A stretch of DNA of 64,000 nucleotides from an uncultured Xanthomonas sp. (GTDB taxonomy: Bacteria > Pseudomonadota > Gammaproteobacteria > Xanthomonadales > Xanthomonadaceae): positions 1 to 64,000 of the forward strand of contig CALTTS010000017.1 of the NCBI GenBank assembly GCA_943912265.1, written 5' to 3'. Under the pieces are notes generated by a model. That model made no database searches. It worked only from the letters and a program-made list of their open reading frames with translations, and was not told the origin of the DNA. Shown piece after piece: positions 18,133 to 29,612 of the stretch. The position numbers were made by a program, and so were the translations under genes. The first letter of the stretch is position 1; the number at the start of each line of letters is the position of its first letter.

Positions 18133-19554
18133 TCAGGCGGCATCCTGCGCGGCGAACAGCTCGCGCACGTCGGCCACGCGGCCGTTCACCGCCGCCCACG
18201 CCGCGCTCAGCGGCGAGGCCAGCAGGGTGCGCGAACCCGGGCCCTGGCGGCCCTCGAAGTTGCGGTTGGAGGTGCTGACCGCCAGCTGCCCGGGGGCGAC
18301 CAGGTCGCCGTTCATGGCGATGCACATGCTGCAGCCCGGCTCGCGCCACTCGGCACCGGCCGCGCGCACGATGGCGTCGATGCCCTCGGCCTCGGCCTGG
18401 CGCTTGACGATCTCCGAGCCCGGCACCACCAGCATGCGCACGCCGGCGGCGACGCTGCGGCCCTTCAGCACGGTGGCCACGTCGCGCATGTCGCGCAGGC
18501 GGCCGTTGGTGCACGAGCCGACGAACACCACGTCCACCGGCGTGCCGGCCACGGCGTGGCCCGGCGTCATGTGCATGTAGTCCAGGCCTTTCTGCGCGGC
18601 GGCGTCGGCCGGTGCGGGGATCGGGGCGTCGACGGCGATGGCGGTGCCCGGGTGCGTGCCCCAAGTCAGGGTGGGGCGGATGTCGGCGGCATCCACGCGC
18701 ACGTCCACGTCGAAGCGCGCGCCGTCGTCGCTGCGCAGGGTTTTCCAATAGCTGACCGCGGCGTCGAACTCGACACCCTTCGGCCCGCGCGGGGTGGCGG
18801 CGACGTAGTCGAAGGTGACCTGGTCCGGCGCCACCATGCCGGCGCGCGCGCCGGCCTCGATGGACATGTTGCACAGGGTCATGCGCGCTTCCATGTCCAT
18901 CGCCTCGATCGTGCTGCCACGGAATTCGATGACGTGGCCGGTGCCGCCGTTGACGCCGATCTGGCCGATCACGTGCAGCACCACGTCCTTGGCGCCGACG
19001 CCCGGCGCCAGCGCGCCGTCCACGGTGACCGACATGGTTTTCGGCTTGCGCTGCAACAGGCACTGGGTGGCCAGCACGTGGCCGACCTCGCTGGTGCCGA
19101 TGCCGAAGGCCAGCGAGCCGAACGCGCCGTGCGTGCTGGTGTGGCTGTCGCCGCAGACGATGGTCATGCCCGGCTGGGTGAAGCCCTGCTCCGGCGCGAT
19201 GACGTGGACGATGCCGCGGTTGGGCGAGGCCATGTCGAACAGCTCGATGCCGTGTTCGCGGCAATTGCGCTCCAGCGTGTCGACCTGCTTCTCCGAGGCT
19301 TCGGTGTAGTAGGGCAGCTTGCCGTCCGGGCCGGCCGGCAGGGTCGGCGTGGAGTGGTCCATCGTTGCCTTGGTGCGGTCCGGACGGCGCGGCTTGAGGC
19401 CGCGCGAGGCCAGCTCGGTGAAGGCCTGCGGCGAGGTGACCTCGTGGATCAGGTGCAGGTCGATGTACAGCACCGCCGGGGCGGTGTCGGTTTCGGGGAC
19501 GACGACATGCGCGTCCCACAGCTTGTCAAACAGGGTGCGGGGAGCTGCGTTCAT
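18133..19554 (-). CDS. leuC: 3-isopropylmalate dehydratase large subunit
   Basis: Aconitase-family [4Fe-4S] enzyme converting 2- to 3-isopropylmalate with LeuD. 473 residues from the ATG at 19554. The three cluster cysteines are in VGSCTNGRL and PGCSMCIAMNGD. Also visible are IDLHLIHEVTSPQAF, DHSTPT, CGDSHTSTHGAFGSLAFGIG and STSNRNFEGRQGPGSRT. It is separated from leuA by 121 bases holding a 16-bp stem-loop. Confidence 0.97.
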   Translation of the reverse strand: MNAAPRTLFDKLWDAHVVVPETDTAPAVLYIDLHLIHEVTSPQAFTELASRGLKPRRPDRTKATMDHSTPTLPAGPDGKLPYYTEASEKQVDTLERNCREHGIELFDMASPNRGIVHVIAPEQGFTQPGMTIVCGDSHTSTHGAFGSLAFGIGTSEVGHVLATQCLLQRKPKTMSVTVDGALAPGVGAKDVVLHVIGQIGVNGGTGHVIEFRGSTIEAMDMEARMTLCNMSIEAGARAGMVAPDQVTFDYVAATPRGPKGVEFDAAVSYWKTLRSDDGARFDVDVRVDAADIRPTLTWGTHPGTAIAVDAPIPAPADAAAQKGLDYMHMTPGHAVAGTPVDVVFVGSCTNGRLRDMRDVATVLKGRSVAAGVRMLVVPGSEIVKRQAEAEGIDAIVRAAGAEWREPGCSMCIAMNGDLVAPGQLAVSTSNRNFEGRQGPGSRTLLASPLSAAWAAVNGRVADVRELFAAQDAA

Positions 19555-19633
19555 GGAATGGATGTGGTCTTGCCGGAATCGGGGGAAAGGGGCCGCCGTG
19601 GCGGGAGCGCGGTCACGGTCACGGGAGCGGCGC

Positions 19634-19668
19634 GGCCATCCCCGGAGCATCGTGCTCCGGGGATGGCC
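19634..19668. repeat. 16-bp perfect stem-loop between leuA and leuC
   Basis: Arms GGCCATCCCCGGAGCA (19634-19649) and TGCTCCGGGGATGGCC (19653-19668) around a three-base loop. It starts eight bases after the leuA stop on the minus-strand transcript. No T run follows, so it may act as a pause, partial terminator or mRNA-stabilising block rather than a full terminator. Confidence 0.75.
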
Positions 19669-19675
19669 TGCCGGG

Positions 19676-21249
<1,574 letters not shown>

Positions 21250-21253
<4 letters not shown>

Positions 21254-22389
21254 CAGATGGACTCCTCTTCGGTGATGGGGCGTTGCGCGCTTGCGGGCGC
21301 TTCGATGATGGTAACGGGGGAGGGATCGGCGGGGGGAGCGGCTTTGGTCGCAGGGCCGGCCGCGGGGCCCTTGCCGCCGCCGCGGAGCAGCGGTTCGCGC
21401 GCGCGCCGGCGCGGCTTGCGCGGCGGGCTGGGGCGGATCTCGGACAGCAGCTGCGCCAGCACGCCGGCGTCGATGTTGCCGCCGGACACCACCGCGCACT
21501 TGCGCTTGCCGGCCACGCGCTTGCCGGCGGCCAGCGCCAGCGCGCCGGCACCTTCGGCGATCAGGTGTTCTTCCAGCGCCAGCCGCACCAGGGTTTCGCG
21601 AAGCTCGGCCTCGCGCACGATCACCACGTCGTCGAGCAGGCTGGTGCACAGCCGGCGGGTGATGAAGCCGGGGATCTTGACCTTGACGCCGTCGGCCAGG
21701 GTGGGCACCGGGTCGAGCTCGCGCACGTCGCCGCGGATCGCGCGCGCCATCGAGTCCACGCCTTCGACCTGGGCGCCGACCACGCGCACGCCCTGCGACT
21801 TCAGCGCCAGCGCCACGCCGGAGGCCAGGCCGCCGCCGCCGATGGGCACGATCACCACGTCGGGCATGTGCGGGGACAGTTCGATGCCGAGGGTGCCCTG
21901 GCCGGCGATCACGTCCGGGTCGTCGAACGCGGGCAGGAAGCGGTAGCCGTTCTGCGCGGCCAGCTCGCGGGTGAAGGCGTAGGCCTCGTCGTAGCTGTTG
22001 CCGTGCAGGCGCACGGTGGCGCCCCAGTGCTGCACGCCGGCGACCTTGGTGGCCGGCGCGGCCAGCGGCATCACGGTGATCGCCTGCAGGCCCAGCCGGT
22101 AGGCCGACCAGGCCACGCCCTGGGCATGGTTGCCGGCCGAGGCGCAGATCACCGGGCGCTCGTCGCCGCGCTCCAGCCCGGCCAGCATCGCGTTGAGCGC
22201 GCCGCGCACCTTGTACGAGCCGGTGCGCTGCAGGTTCTCCAGCTTCAGCCAAGTGCCGAAGCGTTCGGCATAGTGCAGCGGCGTGGGCGTGAGGTAACGG
22301 CGCAGGCGCGCCTGCGCGGCCAGGACGTCGGCGACGGTGACGCTTACGTCGCCTGCGTCGGTTTCCGCGGGGGAGGAACGCTCAGGCAT
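21250..22389 (-). CDS. ilvA: Threonine dehydratase
   Basis: PLP enzyme deaminating threonine to 2-ketobutyrate for isoleucine synthesis. 379 residues. The PLP Lys lies in GSYKVRGALNAML, the phosphate loop is GGGGLASG, and SAGNHAQGVAWSA is intact. The canonical C-terminal ACT-like regulatory domains of biosynthetic IlvA are missing. After residue ~320 the protein ends in an Arg/Lys/Pro-rich low-complexity tail. This makes it a short-form enzyme, and classic isoleucine feedback through ACT domains is not expected. Confidence 0.92.
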
Positions 22390-22530
22390 GCTGGCCGGCC
22401 TTGCGCCGATGTCGAAGAAGACACCTCCGGACCGCCGCGGCCATGCCGGCGGCGGTCGGCGGGATACCGGGTGCGCCGAACCTGCGCGGCGCGGAGCGGC
22501 GTGGAGCGGGCATGCCGCGATCGGACGGGT

Positions 22531-22782
22531 TCATGCCGCGGCCTCCTGCAGGGCGGTGATCTGCACCGATTCGCAGTCGTACACCTTCAGCATCTGCTGG
22601 CGCAGCGTCTCCGGCGGGCGCTGCCCGTCCACCACCAGTTGCAGGTGCCAGCGGCCGCCGTCGGCGCCGTCGGGCCGGCCTTCGATGGCGCGCGGGGCGA
22701 AGCCGCGGCGCTCGACCATGCCGATCACCCGCAGCAGCGCGCCTTCGGCCGGCTTCAGCACCAGATCAAGCCGGTATTGCAT
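22531..22782 (-). CDS. ilvM: ACT-domain small subunit of acetolactate synthase
   Basis: 83-residue single ACT domain (YRLDLVLKPAEGALLRVIGM...), the size of IlvM-type regulatory subunits. It overlaps the catalytic subunit gene by 17 bases, a strong sign that the two proteins assemble. It should modulate acetolactate synthase activity and feedback. A 141-base gap follows before ilvA, with an imperfect GC-rich hairpin around 22431-22456. Confidence 0.88.
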   Translation of the reverse strand: MQYRLDLVLKPAEGALLRVIGMVERRGFAPRAIEGRPDGADGGRWHLQLVVDGQRPPETLRQQMLKVYDCESVQITALQEAAA

Positions 22783-24487
22783 GGCTGGCCTCCTGGCGGG
22801 CGGTTGCGGGGTTGGATTCGAGCATCGAGCTGTTGGCGTGGTTGGGCGGCACCAGCGGCCAGACGTTGGTGCGCGCGTCGATGGCCACGTGCAGCAGCGC
22901 CGGGCCGGGCTGGGCCAGCAGGTCGGCGAGCGCCTCGTCGATCTCGCCGCGGGCGACGATGCGCCGCGACGGGATGCCGAACACCTGCGCCAGCGCGGCG
23001 AAGTCCGGGTTGTCGGACAGGTCGATCTCGCTGAAGCGCTGGTTGAAGAACAGCTCCTGCCACTGCCGCACCATGCCCAGCGCGTGGTTGTCCAGCAGCA
23101 CGATCTTCACCGGCAGGCGGGTGCGGGCGATGGTCGCCAGCTCCTGCACGTTCATCATGAAGCTGCCGTCGCCGGACACCAGCACCACCGGGCGCTCGGG
23201 GCAGGCGAACTGCGCGCCCATCGCCGCCGGCAGGCCGAAGCCCATCGTGCCCAGCGCGCCGGAGGTCAGGTGGTTGCGCGGGTGCTCGAAGCGGCAGTGC
23301 TGGGCCACCCACATCTGGTGCTGGCCGACGTCGCAGGCGAGGATGGTGTCGGCCGGCGCCAGCTCGCTCAGGCGCTTGAGCAGGGCCGGGGCGTAGATGT
23401 CGCTGCCGGGCGCGTCGTAGCGGGCACCGAAGCGGGCGCGGTTGTCCGAGCAGCGCCGGCGCCAGTCCTCGCACGGGCTGGCGGCCGCGGCCAGCGCCTT
23501 CAGGCCGGTGGCCACCTCGCCGGGGATGGCGATGTCGGCACTGCGCAGCTTGGAGATCTCGCAGGCGTCGGCGTCCAGGTGGATCACCCGGGCGAACGGG
23601 GCGAACTCGCTGAGCTTGCCGGTGGCGCGGTCGTCGAAACGCGCGCCCACCACGATCAGCAGGTCGCATTCCTGCACCGCCATGTTGGCCGCGCGGGTGC
23701 CGTGCATGCCCAGCATGCCCAGCAGCATCGGGTGGCCGGTGGGCAGCGCGCCCAGCCCGCGCAGGGTCAGCACGGTCGGGATGCGGGTGGCCTCGACGAA
23801 GCGGCGGAACTCGCCCACCGCGTCGGCCAGGGCGATGCCGCCGCCGCCGTAGATCACCGGCTTCTCGGCGGCGGCGATCGCGGCCAGCGCCTCGTCCAGC
23901 TTCGCCGTCTCGGGCGCCGGCGGCGGTTCGACCGCGGCCGGCACGTGGTCGGGCAGGTGCGAGGCATCGGCCAGCTGCACGTCCTTGGGCATGTCGATCA
24001 GCACCGGGCCGGGCCGGCCTTCGCGGGCGATGCGGAAGGCTTCGGCCACCACGCGCGGCAGGTCGTCCACTTTCCGCACCAGGAAGCTGTGCTTGACGAT
24101 CGGCAGGGTCATGCCGAACACGTCCAGTTCCTGGAAGGCGTCGGTGCCCAGCAGCGGCGTGCCGACCTGGCCGGTGATGCACACCATCGGCACCGAGTCG
24201 AGCATCGCGTCGGCGATGCCGGTGACCAGGTTCGAGGCGCCCGGGCCGGAGGTGGCCACGCACACGCCGACCTTGCCCGAAGCGCGGGCGTAGCCGTTGG
24301 CGGCCAGCGCCGCGCCCTGCTCGTGGCGCACCAGGATGTGCTTCAGCGTGGAATCCACCAGCGCGTCGTAGAACGGCATGATGGTGCCGCCCGGATAGCC
24401 GAACAGCGTGTCCACGCCCTCGGTTTCGAGGGCATGGGCCAGCCAGCGGGCGCCATTGCGTGGGGCAGTGGCGGAAGGTGCGTTCAT
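22766..24487 (-). CDS. ilvG: Acetolactate synthase catalytic subunit
   Basis: ThDP- and FAD-dependent condensation of pyruvate with pyruvate or 2-ketobutyrate for Val/Leu/Ile synthesis. 573 residues from the ATG at 24487. The catalytic Glu region is HEQGAALAANGYAR, the ThDP/Mg motif begins VSGDGSFMMNVQELATIART, and DNHALGMVRQWQELFF is intact. The start codon overlaps the ilvC stop (ATGA). Confidence 0.96.
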   Translation of the reverse strand: MNAPSATAPRNGARWLAHALETEGVDTLFGYPGGTIMPFYDALVDSTLKHILVRHEQGAALAANGYARASGKVGVCVATSGPGASNLVTGIADAMLDSVPMVCITGQVGTPLLGTDAFQELDVFGMTLPIVKHSFLVRKVDDLPRVVAEAFRIAREGRPGPVLIDMPKDVQLADASHLPDHVPAAVEPPPAPETAKLDEALAAIAAAEKPVIYGGGGIALADAVGEFRRFVEATRIPTVLTLRGLGALPTGHPMLLGMLGMHGTRAANMAVQECDLLIVVGARFDDRATGKLSEFAPFARVIHLDADACEISKLRSADIAIPGEVATGLKALAAAASPCEDWRRRCSDNRARFGARYDAPGSDIYAPALLKRLSELAPADTILACDVGQHQMWVAQHCRFEHPRNHLTSGALGTMGFGLPAAMGAQFACPERPVVLVSGDGSFMMNVQELATIARTRLPVKIVLLDNHALGMVRQWQELFFNQRFSEIDLSDNPDFAALAQVFGIPSRRIVARGEIDEALADLLAQPGPALLHVAIDARTNVWPLVPPNHANSSMLESNPATARQEASHAIPA

Positions 24488-25488
24488 GCGGCGGCCTGCT
24501 CGTCCTTGTCGGGTCGGGACGCGCCGGCCTGCAACCAGACCATCTTGGCGCGCAGCTTCTTGCCCACCTGCTCGATCGGGTGGTCCATGTCGGCCTGCTT
24601 GTACTTCTTGTAGTTCGGCAGGCCGGCTTCGTACTCGGCCACCCAGTTCTTGACGAAGGTGCCGTCCTGGATGTCGGTCAGCACGTCCTTCATCCGCGCC
24701 TTGGTGGCCGCGTCGATCACGCGCGGGCCGCTGACGTAGTCGCCGTACTGCGCGGTCTCGGAGATGAACTCGAGCATGCGGGTGATGCCGCCTTCGTAGA
24801 ACAGGTCGACGATCAGCTTCAGCTCGTGCAGTACCTCGTAGTAGGCGATCTCCGGCTGGTAGCCGGCTTCCACCAGGGTCTCGAAACCGGCCTGCACCAG
24901 CGACGAGGCGCCGCCGCACAGCACCGCCTGCTCGCCGAACAGGTCGGTCTCGGTCTCTTCCTTGAACGTGGTCTCGATCAGGTTGGCGCGGGCGCCGCCC
25001 AGGCCGGCGGCGTAGGCCAGCGCCAGCTCCTTGGCGTGGCCGCTCTTGTCCTGGTACACCGCCCAGATGCACGGCACGCCGCGGCCGATCTCGTACTCGC
25101 GGCGCACCAGCGCGCCCGGGCCCTTGGGCGCGACCAGCACCACGTCCAGGTCCTCGCGCGGGGCGACCATGCCGAAGTGCACGTTCAGGCCGTGCGCGAA
25201 CAGCAGGCAGGCGCCGTGCTTGATGTTCGGCGCGATGACGTCCTCGTACAGCTTCTTCTGCACCATGTCCGGGGTCAGCACGGCCACCAGGTCGGCACCC
25301 TTCACCGCCTCGGCCGGGCTCTTGACGAGGAAGCCGTCGGCGATCGCCTTGGCTTCGGTCGGGCCGCCCGGGCGCAGGCCCACGACCACGTCGAAGCCCG
25401 ACTCGCGCAGGTTCAGGGCATGCGCGCGGCCCTGGCTGCCATAACCGATGATGGCGATGGAGGGCTGGGGAAGGGTGTTGGTGGTCAT
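24484..25488 (-). CDS. ilvC: Ketol-acid reductoisomerase (NADP+)
   Basis: Mg-dependent isomerisation and NADPH reduction of acetolactate or acetohydroxybutyrate. 334 residues from the ATG at 25488, the class I (short) form. The Rossmann motif is GYGSQGRAHALNLRESG and the C-terminal knotted domain holds the metal ligands (LIVDLFYEGG, EYEAGLPNYKKYKQ). It is the first structural gene of the ilv-leu cluster and is preceded by about 245 bases of untranslated leader after the attenuator hairpin. Confidence 0.97.
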   Translation of the reverse strand: MTTNTLPQPSIAIIGYGSQGRAHALNLRESGFDVVVGLRPGGPTEAKAIADGFLVKSPAEAVKGADLVAVLTPDMVQKKLYEDVIAPNIKHGACLLFAHGLNVHFGMVAPREDLDVVLVAPKGPGALVRREYEIGRGVPCIWAVYQDKSGHAKELALAYAAGLGGARANLIETTFKEETETDLFGEQAVLCGGASSLVQAGFETLVEAGYQPEIAYYEVLHELKLIVDLFYEGGITRMLEFISETAQYGDYVSGPRVIDAATKARMKDVLTDIQDGTFVKNWVAEYEAGLPNYKKYKQADMDHPIEQVGKKLRAKMVWLQAGASRPDKDEQAAA

Positions 25489-25733
25489 CGTGCGGGTTCC
25501 TTGCGGGTGAGGTGATGGACGAAGTGGGTGAAGCGACAGGCGCAAAGTCAGCCGGCGACGCGGGGCGTGGCCGGCTGGCGGAAGGGGAGGGCCGCTCCGG
25601 CATCCGCATGGCGGCGCGTGCCGGCCTGCATGGCCGGCGTGGCAGTGCCGGAGACATGGCGGCGGGGCGTGTTGCGGCAGGTGGATGCAGTGGCGTTCAT
25701 GTCAGAGGTAACTTTTTCGGGTCCTGAAACGCG

Positions 25734-25763
25734 GAACCCCGCGCCGTTGCCGGTGCGGGGTTC
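25734..25763 (-). terminator. Attenuator hairpin of the ilv-leu operon
   Basis: On the minus-strand RNA, GAACCCCGC pairs with GCGGGGTTC, and an inner CCG/CGG closes a GCAA (GNRA) tetraloop, with one A-C mismatch. Only a short GTTTC follows, so termination may be partial. The stretch CCCGCACC of its 5' arm (25752-25759) is exactly complementary to GGTGCGGG at 25805-25812 inside the leader-peptide gene, giving an 8-bp antiterminator. Confidence 0.75.
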
Positions 25764-25788
25764 TGATCGAAGCGTGGCAGATTTCTTT

Positions 25789-25917
25789 CTACGCGCCAGT
25801 TCGTCCCGCACCTGTGGGTTGGGTAATAAGGACGAGTACGAGGAGCGCGGCACCGCCGACCGGCGCGCCGATAGGCGCGGTCTGCGAGAAGTCGAAGGTG
25901 GCGGCGTTGCGCTGCAT
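25789..25917 (-). CDS. ilv-leu operon leader peptide (attenuation)
   Basis: 42-residue ORF from ATG 25917 to TAG 25789. It begins MQRNAATFDF, and residues 25-31 read LLVLVLI, the run of branched-chain residues expected of an ilv leader. Those codons (CTC CTC GTA CTC GTC CTT ATT) are mostly ones the neighbouring genes avoid in favour of CTG, GTG and ATC, which would sharpen ribosome stalling. The attenuator hairpin begins 25 bases after the stop. No Shine-Dalgarno sequence is visible, and the predicted transcript start is at or next to the ATG, so the peptide may be translated from a leaderless mRNA. No other in-frame ATG or GTG start is available. Confidence 0.85.
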   Translation of the reverse strand: MQRNAATFDFSQTAPIGAPVGGAALLVLVLITQPTGAGRTGA

Positions 25918-25923
25918 GCGGCG

Positions 25924-25954
25924 GACATAAACATGGATCCCGTGTGCCTGTCAA
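25924..25954 (-). promoter_or_regulatory. Promoter of the ilv-leu operon
   Basis: Perfect -35 TTGACA at 25949-25954 (minus strand) and a weak -10 within TTTATGTC (25924-25931), spacing 17-19. The start of transcription would fall within a few bases of the leader-peptide ATG at 25917. Confidence 0.6.
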
Positions 25955-26251
25955 CCGATGGGCGGTGCTTGCGGGTGAAACCGCCCGCAGGCCGCATCGC
26001 ACCGGCACGGTTGCAGCCGAAATCGTGTGCCGTGCACGGCTGTCGCCGCCGGAATGCGCAGCGGAGGCGGGCCTGCGGGCACGCCTCCGCATGCACCTCG
26101 GGATGGAATCCGGGCCGGCGCTGACCGCCCTTTGCCGGTGCCGGCCGGCGCCGGCGTGGAGGCGGCCGATGCCGATGATGCGATCCGGGTGCTTTTCCCG
26201 GTTGTGGTGATGAGGGCCATCACCGGCCCCCATCGACCGGGGAGCGTACTC
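25955..26251. other. Intergenic region between ilv promoter and the BTAD regulator
   Basis: About 300 bases with no convincing gene. Short open frames here have neither ribosome binding site nor domain. The region must hold the plus-strand promoter of the regulator at 26252; no clear consensus was found. Confidence 0.5.
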
Positions 26252-27187
26252 ATGGGGCAGCACGAAGTTGCGGACCGGATGGAACCCGTCCGGGATCCGG
26301 TGCGGGATGTGCCGGGCCGGCCGGCCAGGGCGCTGCATGCGCGCCCCTGCATCCGGCTGCTGGGCCGGCCGCGGCTGCTGGATGCGGATGGCCGCGCTTC
26401 CGGCCTGCAGTACCGCAAGGGCTGGGCCCTGCTGGCATGGCTCTCGCTCGAATCCCGCGGCGCGTGCCGACGGACCCGTCTGGCGGCCCTGCTGTGGCCG
26501 CGGTTGCCGGAATCGGCCGCCCTGACCAACCTGAGGCAGGTGCTGGCCGACCTCAACCGCAGCCTGCTGCACGCGCTGGGGACGGAGGTGCTGCATTGCG
26601 ACCGCACGCAGGTGCATTGGCGCTTGCCCGCGGCCGTCGCCCTGAACGTGGCGCAGTTGCATCGGTCGATCGATCCGGCCCTGCCCCGCGATTGCGGGAC
26701 CACGCTGTGCATGCTCGATGCCGGGGCGCTGGAAGGCGAGCTGCTCGAGGGGATCGAGCTGGACGAATGCGAGGAATTCGGCCAGTGGCTGGCGGTTGTC
26801 CGCGAGAGTCTGGCGCGGAACCGCGTGCGGGCGATCGAGGCCGTGCGCGACTGTCTGGTGCGCGAAGGCCGCATGGCCGAGGCCATCGGCTGGGCGCGCA
26901 GCCTGGTGGCGATGGATGGATGGGACGAGTCCCGCTGCCGGGGCCTGATGCGGGTGCTGGCCCTGGCCGGCGAACACGGCCAGGCACTGGATGCCTACCA
27001 CCGGCTGGAGCGTGCACTGCGCCACGAGCTGGGCGTGGAGCCGGAGCCGGAAAGCCGGGCCATGTACATGGGCATTCTCGCCAGCCGGCGCGCCTGCGAG
27101 CTTGCCCTGGCCGACCAGATGCTCGCCGGGCAGGATCGGCGTGATTCCGGCGATCTCCCGTCCCGGAGGGGCAGGTTCAGGGCGTAG
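26252..27187 (+). CDS. BTAD (SARP-like) transcriptional regulator
   Basis: 311 residues. The start at 26252 is chosen for GGGGAG seven bases upstream; the frame is open further upstream without a ribosome site. The N-terminal winged-helix-like part (IRLLGRPRLLDADG ... ALLAWLSLES ... LAALLWPRLPESAALTNLRQ) is of the OmpR/SARP DNA-binding type. The C-terminal half is a bacterial transcriptional activator (BTAD) helical repeat domain ending in ALDAYHRLERALRHELG and VEPEPES. It has no ATPase domain. SARP/BTAD proteins are typical of actinobacteria and less common here. No obvious target gene is adjacent. Confidence 0.8.
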   Translation: MGQHEVADRMEPVRDPVRDVPGRPARALHARPCIRLLGRPRLLDADGRASGLQYRKGWALLAWLSLESRGACRRTRLAALLWPRLPESAALTNLRQVLADLNRSLLHALGTEVLHCDRTQVHWRLPAAVALNVAQLHRSIDPALPRDCGTTLCMLDAGALEGELLEGIELDECEEFGQWLAVVRESLARNRVRAIEAVRDCLVREGRMAEAIGWARSLVAMDGWDESRCRGLMRVLALAGEHGQALDAYHRLERALRHELGVEPEPESRAMYMGILASRRACELALADQMLAGQDRRDSGDLPSRRGRFRA

Positions 27188-27338
27188 CCGGATCGACGTA
27201 GAGCCCCATGGCATCGTCCTGGCGCGCATGGGCGATGACCTGCGGTTCGATGCTCCTGGACAGGTCCAGCGGCGTGTCGGCATGTCCGTAGATTTCTTCC
27301 GCGCGCACCTCGGTGGTGATGGCGACCAGCCGCTTCAT
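27177..27338 (-). CDS. Possible small protein convergent with the BTAD regulator
   Basis: 53-residue open frame from ATG 27338 (MKRLVAITTEVRAEEIYGHA). Composition is protein-like and acidic, but there is no clear ribosome binding site and no recognised domain. Its last 11 bases overlap the end of the regulator gene. The frame can be extended upstream to 27620, but that part would run through the riboswitch on the other strand. It could be chance. Confidence 0.3.
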   Translation of the reverse strand: MKRLVAITTEVRAEEIYGHADTPLDLSRSIEPQVIAHARQDDAMGLYVDPATP

Positions 27339-27471
27339 CACGATCGCGGGCAGGCCCTGCCCGTCGGGCGGTATACCCGGTGGGGAAGGCCTCGATGCCT
27401 CCGTACACGGCACCTGCCGGCCAAGCCGGATCTCGCTGCGGGCGGGGTGGCAGGGCATGGGGGAACGGGAT

Positions 27472-27501
27472 TTGGCAATTCCCCGGCCCTGCATGTCTAA
27501 T
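27472..27501 (+). promoter_or_regulatory. thiC promoter
   Basis: TTGGCA at 27472-27477 and TCTAAT at 27496-27501, spacing 18; each matches five of six consensus bases. It is placed directly before the riboswitch. Confidence 0.7.
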
Positions 27502-27511
27502 GGCGGCATGA

Positions 27512-27596
27512 AGCGGGGGTACCGCGCCGGTCCACGGTGGCGGTTGAGACAGTCCCTTCGAACCTGATCCGGCTGATACCGGCGTAGGGAAGCTTC
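27512..27596 (+). ncRNA. TPP (thi-box) riboswitch
   Basis: Thiamine pyrophosphate aptamer in the 5' UTR of thiC. The P2-side GGTTGAGA, the conserved CCCTTCGAACCTGATCC and the closing GGCTGATACCGGCGTAGGGA match the thi-box consensus closely. About 90 bases separate the aptamer from the thiC ATG, and control may be at translation or termination. Confidence 0.95.
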
Positions 27597-27688
27597 GCAG
27601 GACCCGCTGCCGTGCCGCATCGCTCCGATGCCGGCACGGGGCGGCGTCCGGCGCCGCCGCTTCGTCCCGCCATCCCAGGACGAATGCC

Positions 27689-29566
<1,878 letters not shown>

Positions 29567-29571
29567 CTATG

Positions 29572-29604
29572 GCGCGCGCCGGCCCGGTCGCGGCCGGCGC
29601 GCGC
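29572..29604. terminator. Hairpin between convergent thiC and HDOD gene
   Basis: Perfect 13-bp stem GCGCGCGCCGGCC/GGCCGGCGCGCGC with a seven-base loop, six bases after the thiC stop. Confidence 0.6.
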
Positions 29605-29612
29605 GGCGCGGC

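Noticed and set aside
25944..26210. Open frames between the ilv promoter and the BTAD regulator
   Set aside because: No ribosome site, no domain and no protein-like composition.
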